Counted from the stretch's first letter, positions 1-6,023 are shown. The stretch: 6,023 bases of DNA from an uncultured Eubacteriales bacterium (GCA_900555065.1 USJY01000091.1:1-6023), one strand, 5' to 3'. The notes: generated from the sequence alone by a model not told the origin. Numbers and translations are program-made.

Positions 1-161
1 CCCAGGCGCAGGGCGTACTGCCCTTCGCCGAGCGCGGTGACAGTGAATTCCGTCTTCCCATCGACATAAATCTTGCGGCCCGTGTCGCAGTTCATAAACG
101 AATACGCCACGCCGTCCCTGACTTCCGGCGCGGGTTTGACAGTTTTTCCAGATACCAGCAT
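1..161 (-). CDS. Unrecognised protein, N-terminal fragment (runs off window edge)
   Basis: An ATG at 161-159 opens a frame with no stop through 53 codons to the window edge. The start is supported by a strong Shine-Dalgarno, GGGAGGT (169-175 on the complement), 7 bases upstream. The visible protein starts MLVSGKTVKPAPEVRDG and continues with alternating polar and hydrophobic residues (YSFMNCDTGRKIYVDG, then TEFTVTALGEGQYALRLG), which looks beta-rich. There is no signal peptide or membrane segment in the visible part. It begins 35 bases after the rbfA stop with no terminator between them, so it is probably the next gene of the operon. In many Bacillota the gene after rbfA is the DHH-family phosphoesterase nrnA or the tRNA pseudouridine synthase truB; this N-terminus resembles neither. 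I do not recognise the family and assign no function. Confidence 0.7.
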   Translation of the reverse strand, partial: MLVSGKTVKPAPEVRDGVAYSFMNCDTGRKIYVDGKTEFTVTALGEGQYALRL

Positions 162-196
162 TTGCTTTACCTCCCTGTTCGGCTTATGTTGCGTAT

Positions 197-544
197 TTAT
201 TCTTCCGTATGAATATCCTTCAGGAGCCGGTCAATCCGCGCGCCCTGGTCCATCGAGTCGTCGCGCTCAAACAGAAGCTGCGGCGTCAGGCGCAGGTCGA
301 GCCGGCTTGCAAGCGCGCCGCGGATATGGCCGGCGGCGGCTTTAAGGGCAGCAAACGCCTCCTTTTTCACAGCCTCGTCGCCTAGAATGGATATATACAC
401 CTTTGCGAACTTCAGGTCCTCGGTCACACGAACGCCTGTCACCGTCGTCATGACGGGAATACGCGGGTCCTTCAGGGTGCGGATAATCCCGGCAAGCTCC
501 CGCTGCGCGTCGGCATTTATGCGTTCTATTCTGTGTCCAGCCAT
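197..544 (-). CDS. rbfA: 30S ribosome-binding factor RbfA
   Basis: This 115-residue protein has the normal length for RbfA, a small KH-fold factor. RbfA binds the immature 30S subunit near the 5' end of 16S rRNA (helix 1) and assists late maturation. Family hallmarks are visible: the N-terminal RIERINADAQRELAGII helix (residues 5-21), then KDPRI (26-30), the VTGVRVTEDLKFAKVYISILG strand-helix-strand block (about 35-55), and the C-terminal LDLRLTPQLLFERDDSMDQGARIDRLL segment (about 81-107). The ATG at 544 is preceded by AAAGGAA with about 10 bases of spacing. The gene lies 37 bases downstream of infB, the usual infB-rbfA arrangement, and its product acts in the same process as RimP and IF2. 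Nothing about it appears truncated or unusual. Confidence 0.97.
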   Translation of the reverse strand: MAGHRIERINADAQRELAGIIRTLKDPRIPVMTTVTGVRVTEDLKFAKVYISILGDEAVKKEAFAALKAAAGHIRGALASRLDLRLTPQLLFERDDSMDQGARIDRLLKDIHTEE

Positions 545-581
545 ATTTTCCAGTTCCTTTCCTTTCGGCGCGGACGCAGGC

Positions 582-2927
582 CTACTGCTGCAGCTCCTCC
601 ATGATATAGGCCTCGATTACATCGCCCTCTTTAATATCGTTGAACTTTTCAATGCTCATGCCGCATTCATAGCCCTCGTTCACCTCGCGCACGTCGTCCT
701 TGAAACGCTTGAGGGAAGCGAGCTTACCCTCGAATATGACGACGTTGTCGCGCAGCAGCCGCACATTGCTGCCTCGGACAATGGAGCCGTCCGTTACATA
801 GCAGCCGGCAATGGAACCCACGCCCGAAACGCGGAACACCTGCCGGATCGACGCATGGCCGGTAACTTTCTCACGGTATTTCGGAGCGAGCATACCCTTC
901 ATGGCGGCTTCGATTTCCTCGATGCACTCATATATGATACGATAGGTGCGGATATCAATCCCGTTGCGCGCCGCGCTGTCGGCCGCGGAATGGTCGGGGC
1001 GCACATTGAAGCCCACGACGATCGCGTTCGAGGCGGAGGCGAGCATGATGTCGGACTCGTTGATGCCGCCCACGCCGGTGTGAATGACCTTGACGCGCAC
1101 CTCGTCGTTGGACAGCTTCTCAAGCGAGGCCTTGACCGCCTCGGCGCTGCCCTGTACGTCGGCTTTCACGATGATGTTGAGATCCTTCACGTCGCCCTCC
1201 TGGATCCTGCTGAACAGGTCTTCGAGGGATACGGCCTGGCTCTGTTTGAACTGCTCTTCTTTTTCTTTATACTTGCGCTGCTCCACAAGTTCCCTGGCCA
1301 TGCGTTCGTCCGCCACGGCGTGGAACACGTCGCCCGCCTCGGGCACTTCGGACATGCCGATGATCTCGACGGGGTCGGACGGCCCCGCCGACTGCACGGG
1401 CCGGCCCTTGTCGTCGGTCATGCCGCGGACGCGGCCGACCGTTTTCCCAGCGATCAGGGTGTCGCCCATGTGCAGCGTGCCGTTCTGTACGAGCAGGGTT
1501 GTGACCGGGCCGCGGCCCTTGTCAAGCCGCGCCTCGATGACGGTGCCGCGCGCCTGGCGGTCCGGGTTGGCCTTCAGCTCGCGCATTTCGGCCACGAGCA
1601 GGACGTTTTCCAAAAGTTCGTCCAGACCCTCTCTTTTCAAAGCGGACACGGGTACGCATATGGTGTCGCCGCCCCATTCTTCCGGGATAATCCCGTACTC
1701 GGTGAGTTCCTGCTTGACACGGTCGGGGTTGGCGCCGTGCTTATCCATTTTATTGATTGCCACAACGATGCCGACATCGGCAGCCTTGGCATGGTTGATC
1801 GCTTCAATTGTCTGCGGCATTACGCCGTCGTCCGCCGCGACGACCAGAATGGCGATGTCCGTCACCTGCGCGCCGCGGGCGCGCATGGCTGTAAACGCCT
1901 CGTGGCCGGGCGTATCCAGGAAGGTGATGTCCTTCCCCTTGATATTGACCTTATACGCGCCTATATGCTGGGTGATCCCGCCAGCTTCGCCGGATACGAC
2001 GTTGCTGTCGCGTATCGCGTCGAGCAGCGACGTTTTGCCGTGGTCTACGTGGCCCATGACGACCACGACCGGGTTGCGCGGCACGAGGTTGCCCTCGTTG
2101 TCCTCGCTCTCGTCGATGAGTTTCTCCTCGATGGTCACGACAACTTCGCGCGTAACCTTGGCGCCGAAGTCCTCTGCGACCAGGGCCGCTGCGTCGTATT
2201 CGATGGTCTGGTTGGCGGAGGCCATGATGCCGAGCGACATGAGCTTTTTAATAACCTGGGCGTTTGTCGCGTGCAGCTTGGCCGCGAGGTCGAACACAAC
2301 GATTTCATCCGGCAGCACGACGGACAGCTGCGGGCGCCTGGCGCGCTCCGCTTCCAGCCGGCGGATTTTCTCCGCCTCCGTCTCCGTGCGGCGGCGCGGG
2401 CCGCGGCGGTTCGGCTGTTTCTTGAGCTTCTGGAACTGCCTGCCGAGGTCTTTGGCGCGCTCCGGCGCGAGATCCTCGAGTTTCTGGTCGTACTTGGAGA
2501 GGTTGACCTCAACCGACTTTGTGTCCACAATGCGTTTTTCTACCTCGCCGCGGATCTGGCGCGGGCCCGATTTCTTCTTGCGGGGCGCGGGCGGCGCGGA
2601 GACGGCCGCCGGCTTCGCCTGATCCGTATCCGGCGCGCCGGACGCGGCGGAACGGGCCGGCGCCCCTTTCTGCGCAGGCGCGGGGGACTGCGGCGCGGGC
2701 TGCGTCTTTTTCTCCGTGTTGAGAATCTCGACATACTTGTCAAAATTCTCATGGCCGCGTTCTCTCGTGATATATTCAAAGAGCATATCCAGCTCTTTGT
2801 CCGTCAGGGCCGTCATATGATTTTTCGGGCGTTCAAAGTACTTTTCGATCAGGTCCATCACCTGCGTGCTGGACATGCCGAAATCCTTCCCGAATTCATA
2901 GACCTTGTATTTCATTACTGCACTCAT
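582..2927 (-). CDS. infB: Translation initiation factor IF-2
   Basis: A 781-residue cytoplasmic GTPase that brings initiator fMet-tRNA to the 30S subunit and promotes subunit joining. Order of domains: a short IF2_N helical domain (about 5-55, [14 protein letters not shown]), a low-complexity Pro/Ala then Lys/Arg-rich linker (about 74-200), a second IF2_N-like domain (about 203-255), and the G domain from about 286. G-domain motifs are intact: G1 GHVDHGKT (292-299), G2 [10 protein letters not shown] (316-325), G3 DTPGHEAF (338-345), G4 NKMD (392-395) and G5 SAL (428-430). Domains II, III and the tRNA-binding domain IV follow; [14 protein letters not shown] (585-598) and [13 protein letters not shown] (618-630) are characteristic. 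The first ATG is chosen because AAGGAGG ends 6 bases upstream. The alternative Met5 would be 18 bases from that site. The 5' end overlaps ylxQ by 32 bases, suggesting translational coupling. Length is typical of Gram-positive IF2. Confidence 0.98.
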   Translation of the reverse strand: MSAVMKYKVYEFGKDFGMSSTQVMDLIEKYFERPKNHMTALTDKELDMLFEYITRERGHENFDKYVEILNTEKKTQPAPQSPAPAQKGAPARSAASGAPDTDQAKPAAVSAPPAPRKKKSGPRQIRGEVEKRIVDTKSVEVNLSKYDQKLEDLAPERAKDLGRQFQKLKKQPNRRGPRRRTETEAEKIRRLEAERARRPQLSVVLPDEIVVFDLAAKLHATNAQVIKKLMSLGIMASANQTIEYDAAALVAEDFGAKVTREVVVTIEEKLIDESEDNEGNLVPRNPVVVVMGHVDHGKTSLLDAIRDSNVVSGEAGGITQHIGAYKVNIKGKDITFLDTPGHEAFTAMRARGAQVTDIAILVVAADDGVMPQTIEAINHAKAADVGIVVAINKMDKHGANPDRVKQELTEYGIIPEEWGGDTICVPVSALKREGLDELLENVLLVAEMRELKANPDRQARGTVIEARLDKGRGPVTTLLVQNGTLHMGDTLIAGKTVGRVRGMTDDKGRPVQSAGPSDPVEIIGMSEVPEAGDVFHAVADERMARELVEQRKYKEKEEQFKQSQAVSLEDLFSRIQEGDVKDLNIIVKADVQGSAEAVKASLEKLSNDEVRVKVIHTGVGGINESDIMLASASNAIVVGFNVRPDHSAADSAARNGIDIRTYRIIYECIEEIEAAMKGMLAPKYREKVTGHASIRQVFRVSGVGSIAGCYVTDGSIVRGSNVRLLRDNVVIFEGKLASLKRFKDDVREVNEGYECGMSIEKFNDIKEGDVIEAYIMEELQQ

Positions 2928-3249
2928 AGCCTGCCTCCTTCTCTGCCGTCGGCGCCGCCGACATCAAAAGCCCGTTCAATCCGCTGTCCGAAATCCCGAA
3001 AACCGCCGTCGGCCGCGCGCCCAGCGCATTGCCAAGCTGCTCCATTGTAAATGGCAGCGGGACATATTCCTTTCCGTTTTGCGCGCACGCCGCGGCGATA
3101 TCCCGCCTGCTGCGCGTGGAGACGTCCGACGCCACAAAAACGCCCGCCAGCGCACCTGCACGCAACTGTTCCAGCGTCTCTTCCCGCCCGCGCGCGACCT
3201 TGCCGGCCCGCCGCGCCAGGCCCAGATTCGTTAAGAAACGATTTGTCAA
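2896..3249 (-). CDS. ylxQ: YlxQ, L7Ae-family RNA-binding protein
   Basis: A 117-residue protein of the ribosomal L7Ae/L30e/Gadd45 fold, which usually recognises kink-turn RNA. The core motif [13 protein letters not shown] (residues 9-21) is followed by [15 protein letters not shown] (about 37-51) and a central helix, then [11 protein letters not shown] near the end. A precise role is not established for the family. No suitable ATG precedes the conserved core. The best start is TTG (3249-3247), with AGGA 6 bases upstream and GAGGGGG 11 bases upstream. This TTG overlaps the ylxR stop as TTGA, a 4-base overlap typical of translational coupling. At its 3' end the gene runs 32 bases into infB, so its last residues (about [10 protein letters not shown]) share DNA with the IF2 start. 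The tail after the L7Ae core is Ala/Glu-rich and poorly conserved-looking. The frame stays open upstream to 3513, but that part lies over ylxR and is not supported. Confidence 0.9.
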   Translation of the reverse strand: MTNRFLTNLGLARRAGKVARGREETLEQLRAGALAGVFVASDVSTRSRRDIAAACAQNGKEYVPLPFTMEQLGNALGARPTAVFGISDSGLNGLLMSAAPTAEKEAGYECSNEIQGL

Positions 3250-3267
3250 AGTGAATCCTGCCCCCTC
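3246..3267 (-). promoter_or_regulatory. TTGA start/stop overlap and ribosome binding site of ylxQ
   Basis: The ylxR stop TGA (3248-3246) and the ylxQ start TTG (3249-3247) share bases as TTGA. Upstream lie AGGA (3259-3256) and GAGGGGG (3267-3261), both inside the ylxR coding sequence. The arrangement favours re-initiation by ribosomes finishing ylxR, and the TTG would keep independent initiation weak. Confidence 0.7.
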
Positions 3268-3542
3268 GTCTGCGGCGGCGATTCTGCCAGCTCCCGTTCC
3301 AGGGCCGCGTACACGTCTTCCGGGATAGCCGTATCGAAAGAACGGTCGATCCGCTTGTTTTTGCGCGCCTTTTTCAGGCATTCGGGCCGGGGACAGATAT
3401 ACGCGCCGCGGCCGGGCTTCTTGCCTGTCGCATCCAGGCTGATTTCGCCTATTGGACTGCGCACGACCCGGATCAGTTCCTTCTTGGGCCGCGATTCCCC
3501 GCACCCCGCGCACATGCGCATGGGTATCTTGCGTGTCTTCAT
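3246..3542 (-). CDS. rnpM: YlxR/RnpM family RNA-binding protein (RNase P modulator)
   Basis: A 98-residue basic protein of the YlxR (DUF448) family. In Bacillus subtilis the family member has been described as RnpM, which binds RNase P RNA and modulates its activity; transfer of that role here is by homology. Hallmarks seen: the N-terminal RKIPMRMCAGCGESRPKKELIRVVR block (4-28), LDATGKKPGRGAYIC (36-50) and CPRPEC (50-55). Four cysteines (11, 14, 50, 55) form two CxxC/CxxxxC-type pairs. The ATG at 3542 is chosen because it lies at the family's normal N-terminus and has GGAGGGG 5 bases upstream. The frame is open upstream to 3644, but that extension lies inside nusA. The gene starts 13 bases after the nusA stop, and its own stop overlaps the TTG start of ylxQ. 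The nusA-ylxR-ylxQ-infB order is the standard Bacillota arrangement. Confidence 0.95.
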   Translation of the reverse strand: MKTRKIPMRMCAGCGESRPKKELIRVVRSPIGEISLDATGKKPGRGAYICPRPECLKKARKNKRIDRSFDTAIPEDVYAALERELAESPPQTRGQDSL

Positions 3543-3555
3543 GCGGACCCCTCCC

Positions 3556-4623
3556 TCAGCGCTGCAGACCGGACAGCGGGCGGATATCCACCTTATAGCC
3601 GGTGAGCTTGGCGGCCAGGCGCGCGTTCTGGCCCTCTTTGCCAATGGCGAGAGAGAGCTGATCGTCGCTGACGATCACACTGCAGACCTTGTTTTTCTCG
3701 TCCACTTCCGCACTGATGACGACAGCCGGCGAAAGCGCGGCGGTCACATACAAAGCGGGGTCGGCGTTGTATTTGATGATATCTATTTTCTCGCCTTTGA
3801 TCTCGTCGATCACATTGGATATACGGCTGCGCTTGGGGCCGATACACGCGCCGACCGGATCGACGCTCGGGTCGGTGCTCATGACGGCGATCTTGGTTCT
3901 GGAGCCCGCCTCTCTGGCGACCGACATGACTTCGACAGTGCCGTCGGCGATCTCCGGCACCTCCAGTTCAAACAGGCGGCGGACAAGACCCGGATGGGTC
4001 CTGGACAGCAGAACCTCATTGAAGGAGCGGCCTTTTTCACGCTCTTTCTTACGCACTTCGACGACATAGACCTTGATGCGGTCGCCCTCGCCGATCAGCT
4101 CGCGCGGTATCATTTCGCGCACGGGCAGCATCATCTCGTAACGTCCGATCATAAGTACGGCGGCCTTGTTCTTCAGGTCGATACGCTCTACAACCCCGGT
4201 CACAATTTCGCCCTGCTTATCCGTGAACTCGCGGGCGAGCGAGCCGTAGACCGCCTCGTTGATTCCCTGCACAATGACGTTCTTTCCGACTTTGGCGGCG
4301 ATTCTGCCGAAGCTCTTTGTGTCCAGGTCAATTTCGGCAATGTCGCCGACGACGTATTTTTTATTTATTTTTTTTGCAGAGGCGAGGTCGATTTCCGTCA
4401 GCGGGTTTTCCACGTTTTCCACGACCTCTTTGCGCACGAAGAACCGGACCGTCTTCTTTTCCTCGTCAAAGAAGGAGGCGATATTCTCCGGCTGCATATC
4501 CATATTCTTTTCCTTTTTGACCGCGGCGATGATGGCTGCCGTGATCTTCTCCAGCATATATTCCTTTTTGATGTCCTTTTCTTTTTCCAAAAGGGTCAAC
4601 GCCTCATAGAACTCGCTATTCAT
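3556..4623 (-). CDS. nusA: Transcription termination/antitermination protein NusA
   Basis: A 355-residue protein that binds RNA polymerase and nascent RNA and controls pausing, intrinsic termination and antitermination. Order: N-terminal polymerase-binding domain (about 1-130), S1 domain (about 135-200, GVVERIDLKNKAAVLMIG), then KH1 (about 230-300) and KH2 (about 305-350). There are no C-terminal acidic repeats, as is normal for Gram-positive NusA. KH2 has an intact GKEG loop (328-331) followed by QNARLAAKLTGYKVDI. In KH1 the loop expected as GxxG reads G262-P-K-R265, an Arg replacing the last Gly, in the otherwise well conserved DPVGACIGPKRSRI. The ATG has AGGAGG 7 bases upstream. An A8 run (4368-4375) followed by A6 lies at codons 83-89. 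nusA starts 41 bases after rimP and ends 13 bases before ylxR, so it is co-transcribed with both. Confidence 0.97.
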   Translation of the reverse strand: MNSEFYEALTLLEKEKDIKKEYMLEKITAAIIAAVKKEKNMDMQPENIASFFDEEKKTVRFFVRKEVVENVENPLTEIDLASAKKINKKYVVGDIAEIDLDTKSFGRIAAKVGKNVIVQGINEAVYGSLAREFTDKQGEIVTGVVERIDLKNKAAVLMIGRYEMMLPVREMIPRELIGEGDRIKVYVVEVRKKEREKGRSFNEVLLSRTHPGLVRRLFELEVPEIADGTVEVMSVAREAGSRTKIAVMSTDPSVDPVGACIGPKRSRISNVIDEIKGEKIDIIKYNADPALYVTAALSPAVVISAEVDEKNKVCSVIVSDDQLSLAIGKEGQNARLAAKLTGYKVDIRPLSGLQR

Positions 4624-4664
4624 TTTCTTTCCTCCTGTCGGTCTGTATCAACGCCTGCGCGGGA

Positions 4665-5132
4665 TCAGCTGTCAAAATCGAACTCAATACGGCACAGCGC
4701 GATGTTTTTCTTTTCGACCCGGTGCGCCCCATCCTCGTCCCGGACGACGATATCCCCGTCGCAATATGATTCAAGAACACCGACAAACTGCTTTTTCCCA
4801 TCCACGGCCTGGTAACATTTCACCCGCACGGTCTCGCCGATACAGGCCCTGTAATGCTCCGGCAGGCGAAGCTTACGCTCGATGCCGGGCGAGCTGACCT
4901 CGAATATATAGGCGCAGTCGATCGGGTCGGCCTCGTCAAGCAGCGGGTTGAGCTGGTTTGCCATATTCTCGCAGTCGTCGGACGTAACGCCGTCCGGTAC
5001 GCGGTCGATATAGACGCGCAGGTAGTATTCGCCGCCCTCCTTTTGAAACTCCACGTCCCAAATGGAAACGCCCACGTTCTTCGCAGGTTCCTCTGCGAGC
5101 GACCAAACCAGATCCCGTATCCTGTCAGACAT
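4665..5132 (-). CDS. rimP: Ribosome maturation factor RimP
   Basis: A 155-residue cytoplasmic protein needed for 30S subunit maturation; this is the usual family length. The N-terminal alpha/beta domain (about 1-90) carries VWDVEF-like SIWDVEF (23-29), YYLRVYID (36-43), the SDDCENMANQLNPLLDE helix (51-67), and the family signature FEVSSPGIERKLR (77-89). The C-terminal SH3-like domain (about 93-150) includes GETVRVKCYQ, FVGVL and the final KKNIALCRIEFDF strand. The ATG at 5132 has AAGGGGTG 7 to 9 bases upstream and agrees with the family N-terminus. It is the first gene of the operon, about 80 bases downstream of a predicted promoter and 41 bases upstream of nusA. Confidence 0.96.
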   Translation of the reverse strand: MSDRIRDLVWSLAEEPAKNVGVSIWDVEFQKEGGEYYLRVYIDRVPDGVTSDDCENMANQLNPLLDEADPIDCAYIFEVSSPGIERKLRLPEHYRACIGETVRVKCYQAVDGKKQFVGVLESYCDGDIVVRDEDGAHRVEKKNIALCRIEFDFDS

Positions 5133-5175
5133 GCCGGAACACCCCTTTTACCCGTAAATTCGGTTGAATGAAACT

Positions 5176-5203
5176 GTAAGAGCAGGGATTTCCCTGCTCT
5201 TAC
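5176..5203 (-). promoter_or_regulatory. 5' leader hairpin with boxA-like 3' arm
   Basis: GTAAGAGCAGGG (5176-5187) and CCCTGCTCTTAC (5192-5203) are perfect inverted repeats of 12 bp around a 4-base loop; an inner A-T pair could extend the stem to 13 bp. In the operon transcript the hairpin would begin about 9 bases after the predicted start and end 43 bases before the rimP ATG. Neither strand has a T tract after the stem, so it is not a standard intrinsic terminator. The 3' arm and following bases in the transcript read TGCTCTTACAGT, resembling the boxA antitermination element (TGCTCTTTAACA in E. coli rrn). Possible roles are mRNA 5' stabilisation or NusA/NusB-linked control. The structure is certain as sequence; its function is inferred. 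Confidence 0.6.
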
Positions 5204-5220
5204 CTCATTACTGTAATCAG
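5204..5220. promoter_or_regulatory. Dyad-symmetric element over the predicted transcription start (candidate operator)
   Basis: The sequence CT-n-ATTAC-n-GTAAT-n-AG is symmetric at 14 of 17 positions. The unpaired positions are the centre (5212) and the two flanking C residues at 5206 and 5218. It covers the last two bases of the -10 and is centred on the predicted start site, a position where a bound repressor would block initiation. I cannot match it to a known regulator, and a short AT-rich dyad can occur by chance. Confidence 0.35.
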
Positions 5221-5247
5221 TATACCACACGAATACGGTAAAATCAA
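5219..5247 (-). promoter_or_regulatory. SigA-type promoter for the rimP-nusA-infB operon
   Basis: On the minus strand, -35 TTGATT (5247-5242) and -10 TATACT (5224-5219) are separated by exactly 17 bases, close to the TTGACA-17-TATAAT consensus. TGG directly before the -10 gives an extended -10 (TGn). An A7 tract (5256-5250), overlapping the stop codon of the upstream gene, lies where a proximal UP element would be. Transcription would start near 5212, giving a leader of about 80 bases before rimP. The site lies in the only sizeable intergenic region of the window and faces the operon. It is a sequence-based prediction. Confidence 0.85.
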
Positions 5248-5254
5248 GCTTTTT

Positions 5255-5986
5255 TTACGAAGCCGAAGCGCCCGTGCCGTTGAGCTCCGCCTCGACCTGC
5301 GCAAGCTGCTGCTCGAGCAGCGCGCGGTACTCCGAAAGGCTGAGATTGTTCTCATAGATAAAGGCCGCGGCTTCCTCTCCGACATAGCGGAAATGATTGG
5401 GGCTGCGATCAGCGCTGCTCTCGAGAAACAGCTGGTAATCACATACGATACCGTACTGCACGCCGTGATCCTTCAGGAACAAAAAGCACACCGTCTGCTC
5501 AAACGGCACGCCCTCATCCTCCGCTGCGCCGGACACCAGATCCGCCGAATAGCCGCCATGGGCGTCTTCCGCACAGTCGGCCTGTTCCGGCGCAAAGCCC
5601 AGGGTGATGCGCGCGTCGATTCCCTCGTTCGCAGCGTCGTCGAGCAGGCTCATAAACGCGCGTGCCGCGTCCGTGTCCAGCCGCAGATCCGAAGCGCCCG
5701 TCGTATAAGACGGGTCCAGGGTTACAAGCCCGGCCTCGCTCACGACCGCGTCGGGCTGCAGGACGGGTTCGTACAGCTGCTGCCTGAGCGCGTCGCGCTC
5801 GGCCTCAAGCGCGGAACGGCTGGCGGCCTGCTCCGAATCCATAGAGCCTGATCCGCCCGGCCGGTTCAGCCCCAGCAGGCGGCCGCCGTCCCACAGAAGC
5901 AGCACCGCAGCCGCGGCGACTACGACGACAAGGCACAACGCTACGATCAGCGCGGCTGCGCCGCGCCTGGATTTCTTTCTTCTCAT
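5255..5986 (-). CDS. Membrane-anchored VanY-like (peptidase M15B fold) protein, probably catalytically impaired
   Basis: A 243-residue protein with a basic N-terminus (MRRKKSRR) and one hydrophobic segment (about 10-32) that should anchor it in the membrane with the rest outside. A Gly/Ser-rich linker and a short helical stretch (about 50-72) follow. The C-terminal half resembles the D-Ala-D-Ala carboxypeptidase VanY: DTDAARAFMSLLDDAANEGID (104-124) before an RITLGF strand, and HFRYVGEEAAAFIYENNLSL (198-217), which matches the family's WHFRYVG...IYE.gLsL-EY ending. The catalytic motifs deviate. The SxHxxGxAxD zinc site appears as EDAHGGYSAD (140-149), with its His shifted by one position. The catalytic Glu of ExWH is Ser195 (SPNH), while the final His198 is kept. 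A non-catalytic, muropeptide-binding or scaffolding role is possible but unproven. The ATG has AGAGGAG 9 bases upstream. Three cysteines (138, 167, 182) lie in the outer domain. No T-tract terminator follows the gene. Confidence 0.72.
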   Translation of the reverse strand: MRRKKSRRGAAALIVALCLVVVVAAAAVLLLWDGGRLLGLNRPGGSGSMDSEQAASRSALEAERDALRQQLYEPVLQPDAVVSEAGLVTLDPSYTTGASDLRLDTDAARAFMSLLDDAANEGIDARITLGFAPEQADCAEDAHGGYSADLVSGAAEDEGVPFEQTVCFLFLKDHGVQYGIVCDYQLFLESSADRSPNHFRYVGEEAAAFIYENNLSLSEYRALLEQQLAQVEAELNGTGASAS

Positions 5987-6023
5987 GCCGAAACGCTCCT
6001 CTCTCTCACGGCGCGCCCGCCGG

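Noticed and set aside
73..345. Plus-strand frame of 90 codons opposite rbfA and the edge gene
   Set aside because: It overlaps rbfA and has no supporting ribosome binding site or family resemblance.
1084..2622. Plus-strand open frame of 512 codons opposite infB
   Set aside because: Ser/Arg/Thr-rich shadow of the IF2 reading frame with no domain or plausible gene start.
2913..2927. IF2 starting at Met5 rather than Met1
   Set aside because: The Shine-Dalgarno AAGGAGG is 6 bases from the first ATG but 18 bases from the second.
387..3050. Long plus-strand open frame of 887 codons opposite rbfA, infB and ylxQ
   Set aside because: It is a shadow of infB produced by GC-rich codon bias. Its translation is low-complexity and Arg/His/Ala-rich, matches no family I recognise, and lies opposite an unmistakable IF2.
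3250..3513. N-terminal extension of YlxQ into ylxR
   Set aside because: The extra residues are Arg/Gly/Pro-rich shadow of ylxR. The L7Ae core begins just after the TTG at 3249.
3543..3644. N-terminal extension of YlxR to an upstream ATG at 3644
   Set aside because: The extension lies inside nusA and is not family-like. The ATG at 3542 has an excellent ribosome binding site and the normal YlxR N-terminus.
3355..4815. Plus-strand open frame of 486 codons opposite nusA and rimP
   Set aside because: Shadow of nusA and rimP in the opposite frame, with no recognisable domains. Both opposite-strand genes are certain.
5176..5203. Leader hairpin as an intrinsic terminator of the VanY-like gene
   Set aside because: No T tract follows the stem on either strand, and the hairpin lies downstream of the operon promoter.
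6006..6023. Possible C-terminal tail (PAGAP, then TGA) of another gene upstream of the VanY-like gene
   Set aside because: Only five sense codons are visible before the window edge, too little to support a gene.

Overview
The window is a GC-rich stretch of a bacterial chromosome that reads entirely on the minus strand. It carries the conserved transcription/translation operon rimP-nusA-rnpM(ylxR)-ylxQ-infB-rbfA. The two small genes ylxR and ylxQ between nusA and infB, a short NusA without C-terminal acidic repeats, and strong GGAGG-type ribosome binding sites all point to Bacillota. The GC-rich codon use and the VanY-like neighbour suggest a GC-rich clostridial lineage (Oscillospiraceae- or Christensenellales-like). 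This placement is inferred from the sequence alone.

Layout in the direction of transcription (right to left). Positions 5255-5986 encode a membrane-anchored protein resembling VanY/peptidase M15B, but its zinc and catalytic motifs look degenerate. A 122-base intergenic region (5133-5254) follows. It holds a near-consensus housekeeping promoter with an extended -10, a dyad centred on the predicted transcription start, and a perfect 12-bp hairpin whose 3' arm is boxA-like. Then come rimP (4665-5132), nusA (3556-4623), rnpM/ylxR (3246-3542), ylxQ (2896-3249, TTG start), infB (582-2927) and rbfA (197-544). A 5' fragment of an unrecognised gene (1-161) runs off the left edge. The gaps inside the operon are 13 to 41 bases or are overlaps, and none contains a terminator, so all of these genes are probably co-transcribed.

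The genes form a coherent module. RimP and RbfA mature the 30S subunit, IF2 (infB) drives initiation, and NusA controls pausing, termination and antitermination. YlxR/RnpM is an RNase P modulator and YlxQ an L7Ae-like RNA-binding protein. Most of the window is ordinary core genome. The points worth a second look are the apparently inactive VanY-like protein, a Gly-to-Arg change in the NusA KH1 GxxG loop, the leader hairpin/boxA-like element, and the unknown gene directly after rbfA. I see no mobile element, CRISPR array, tRNA or rRNA, and no clear sign of a wholly new multi-gene system.
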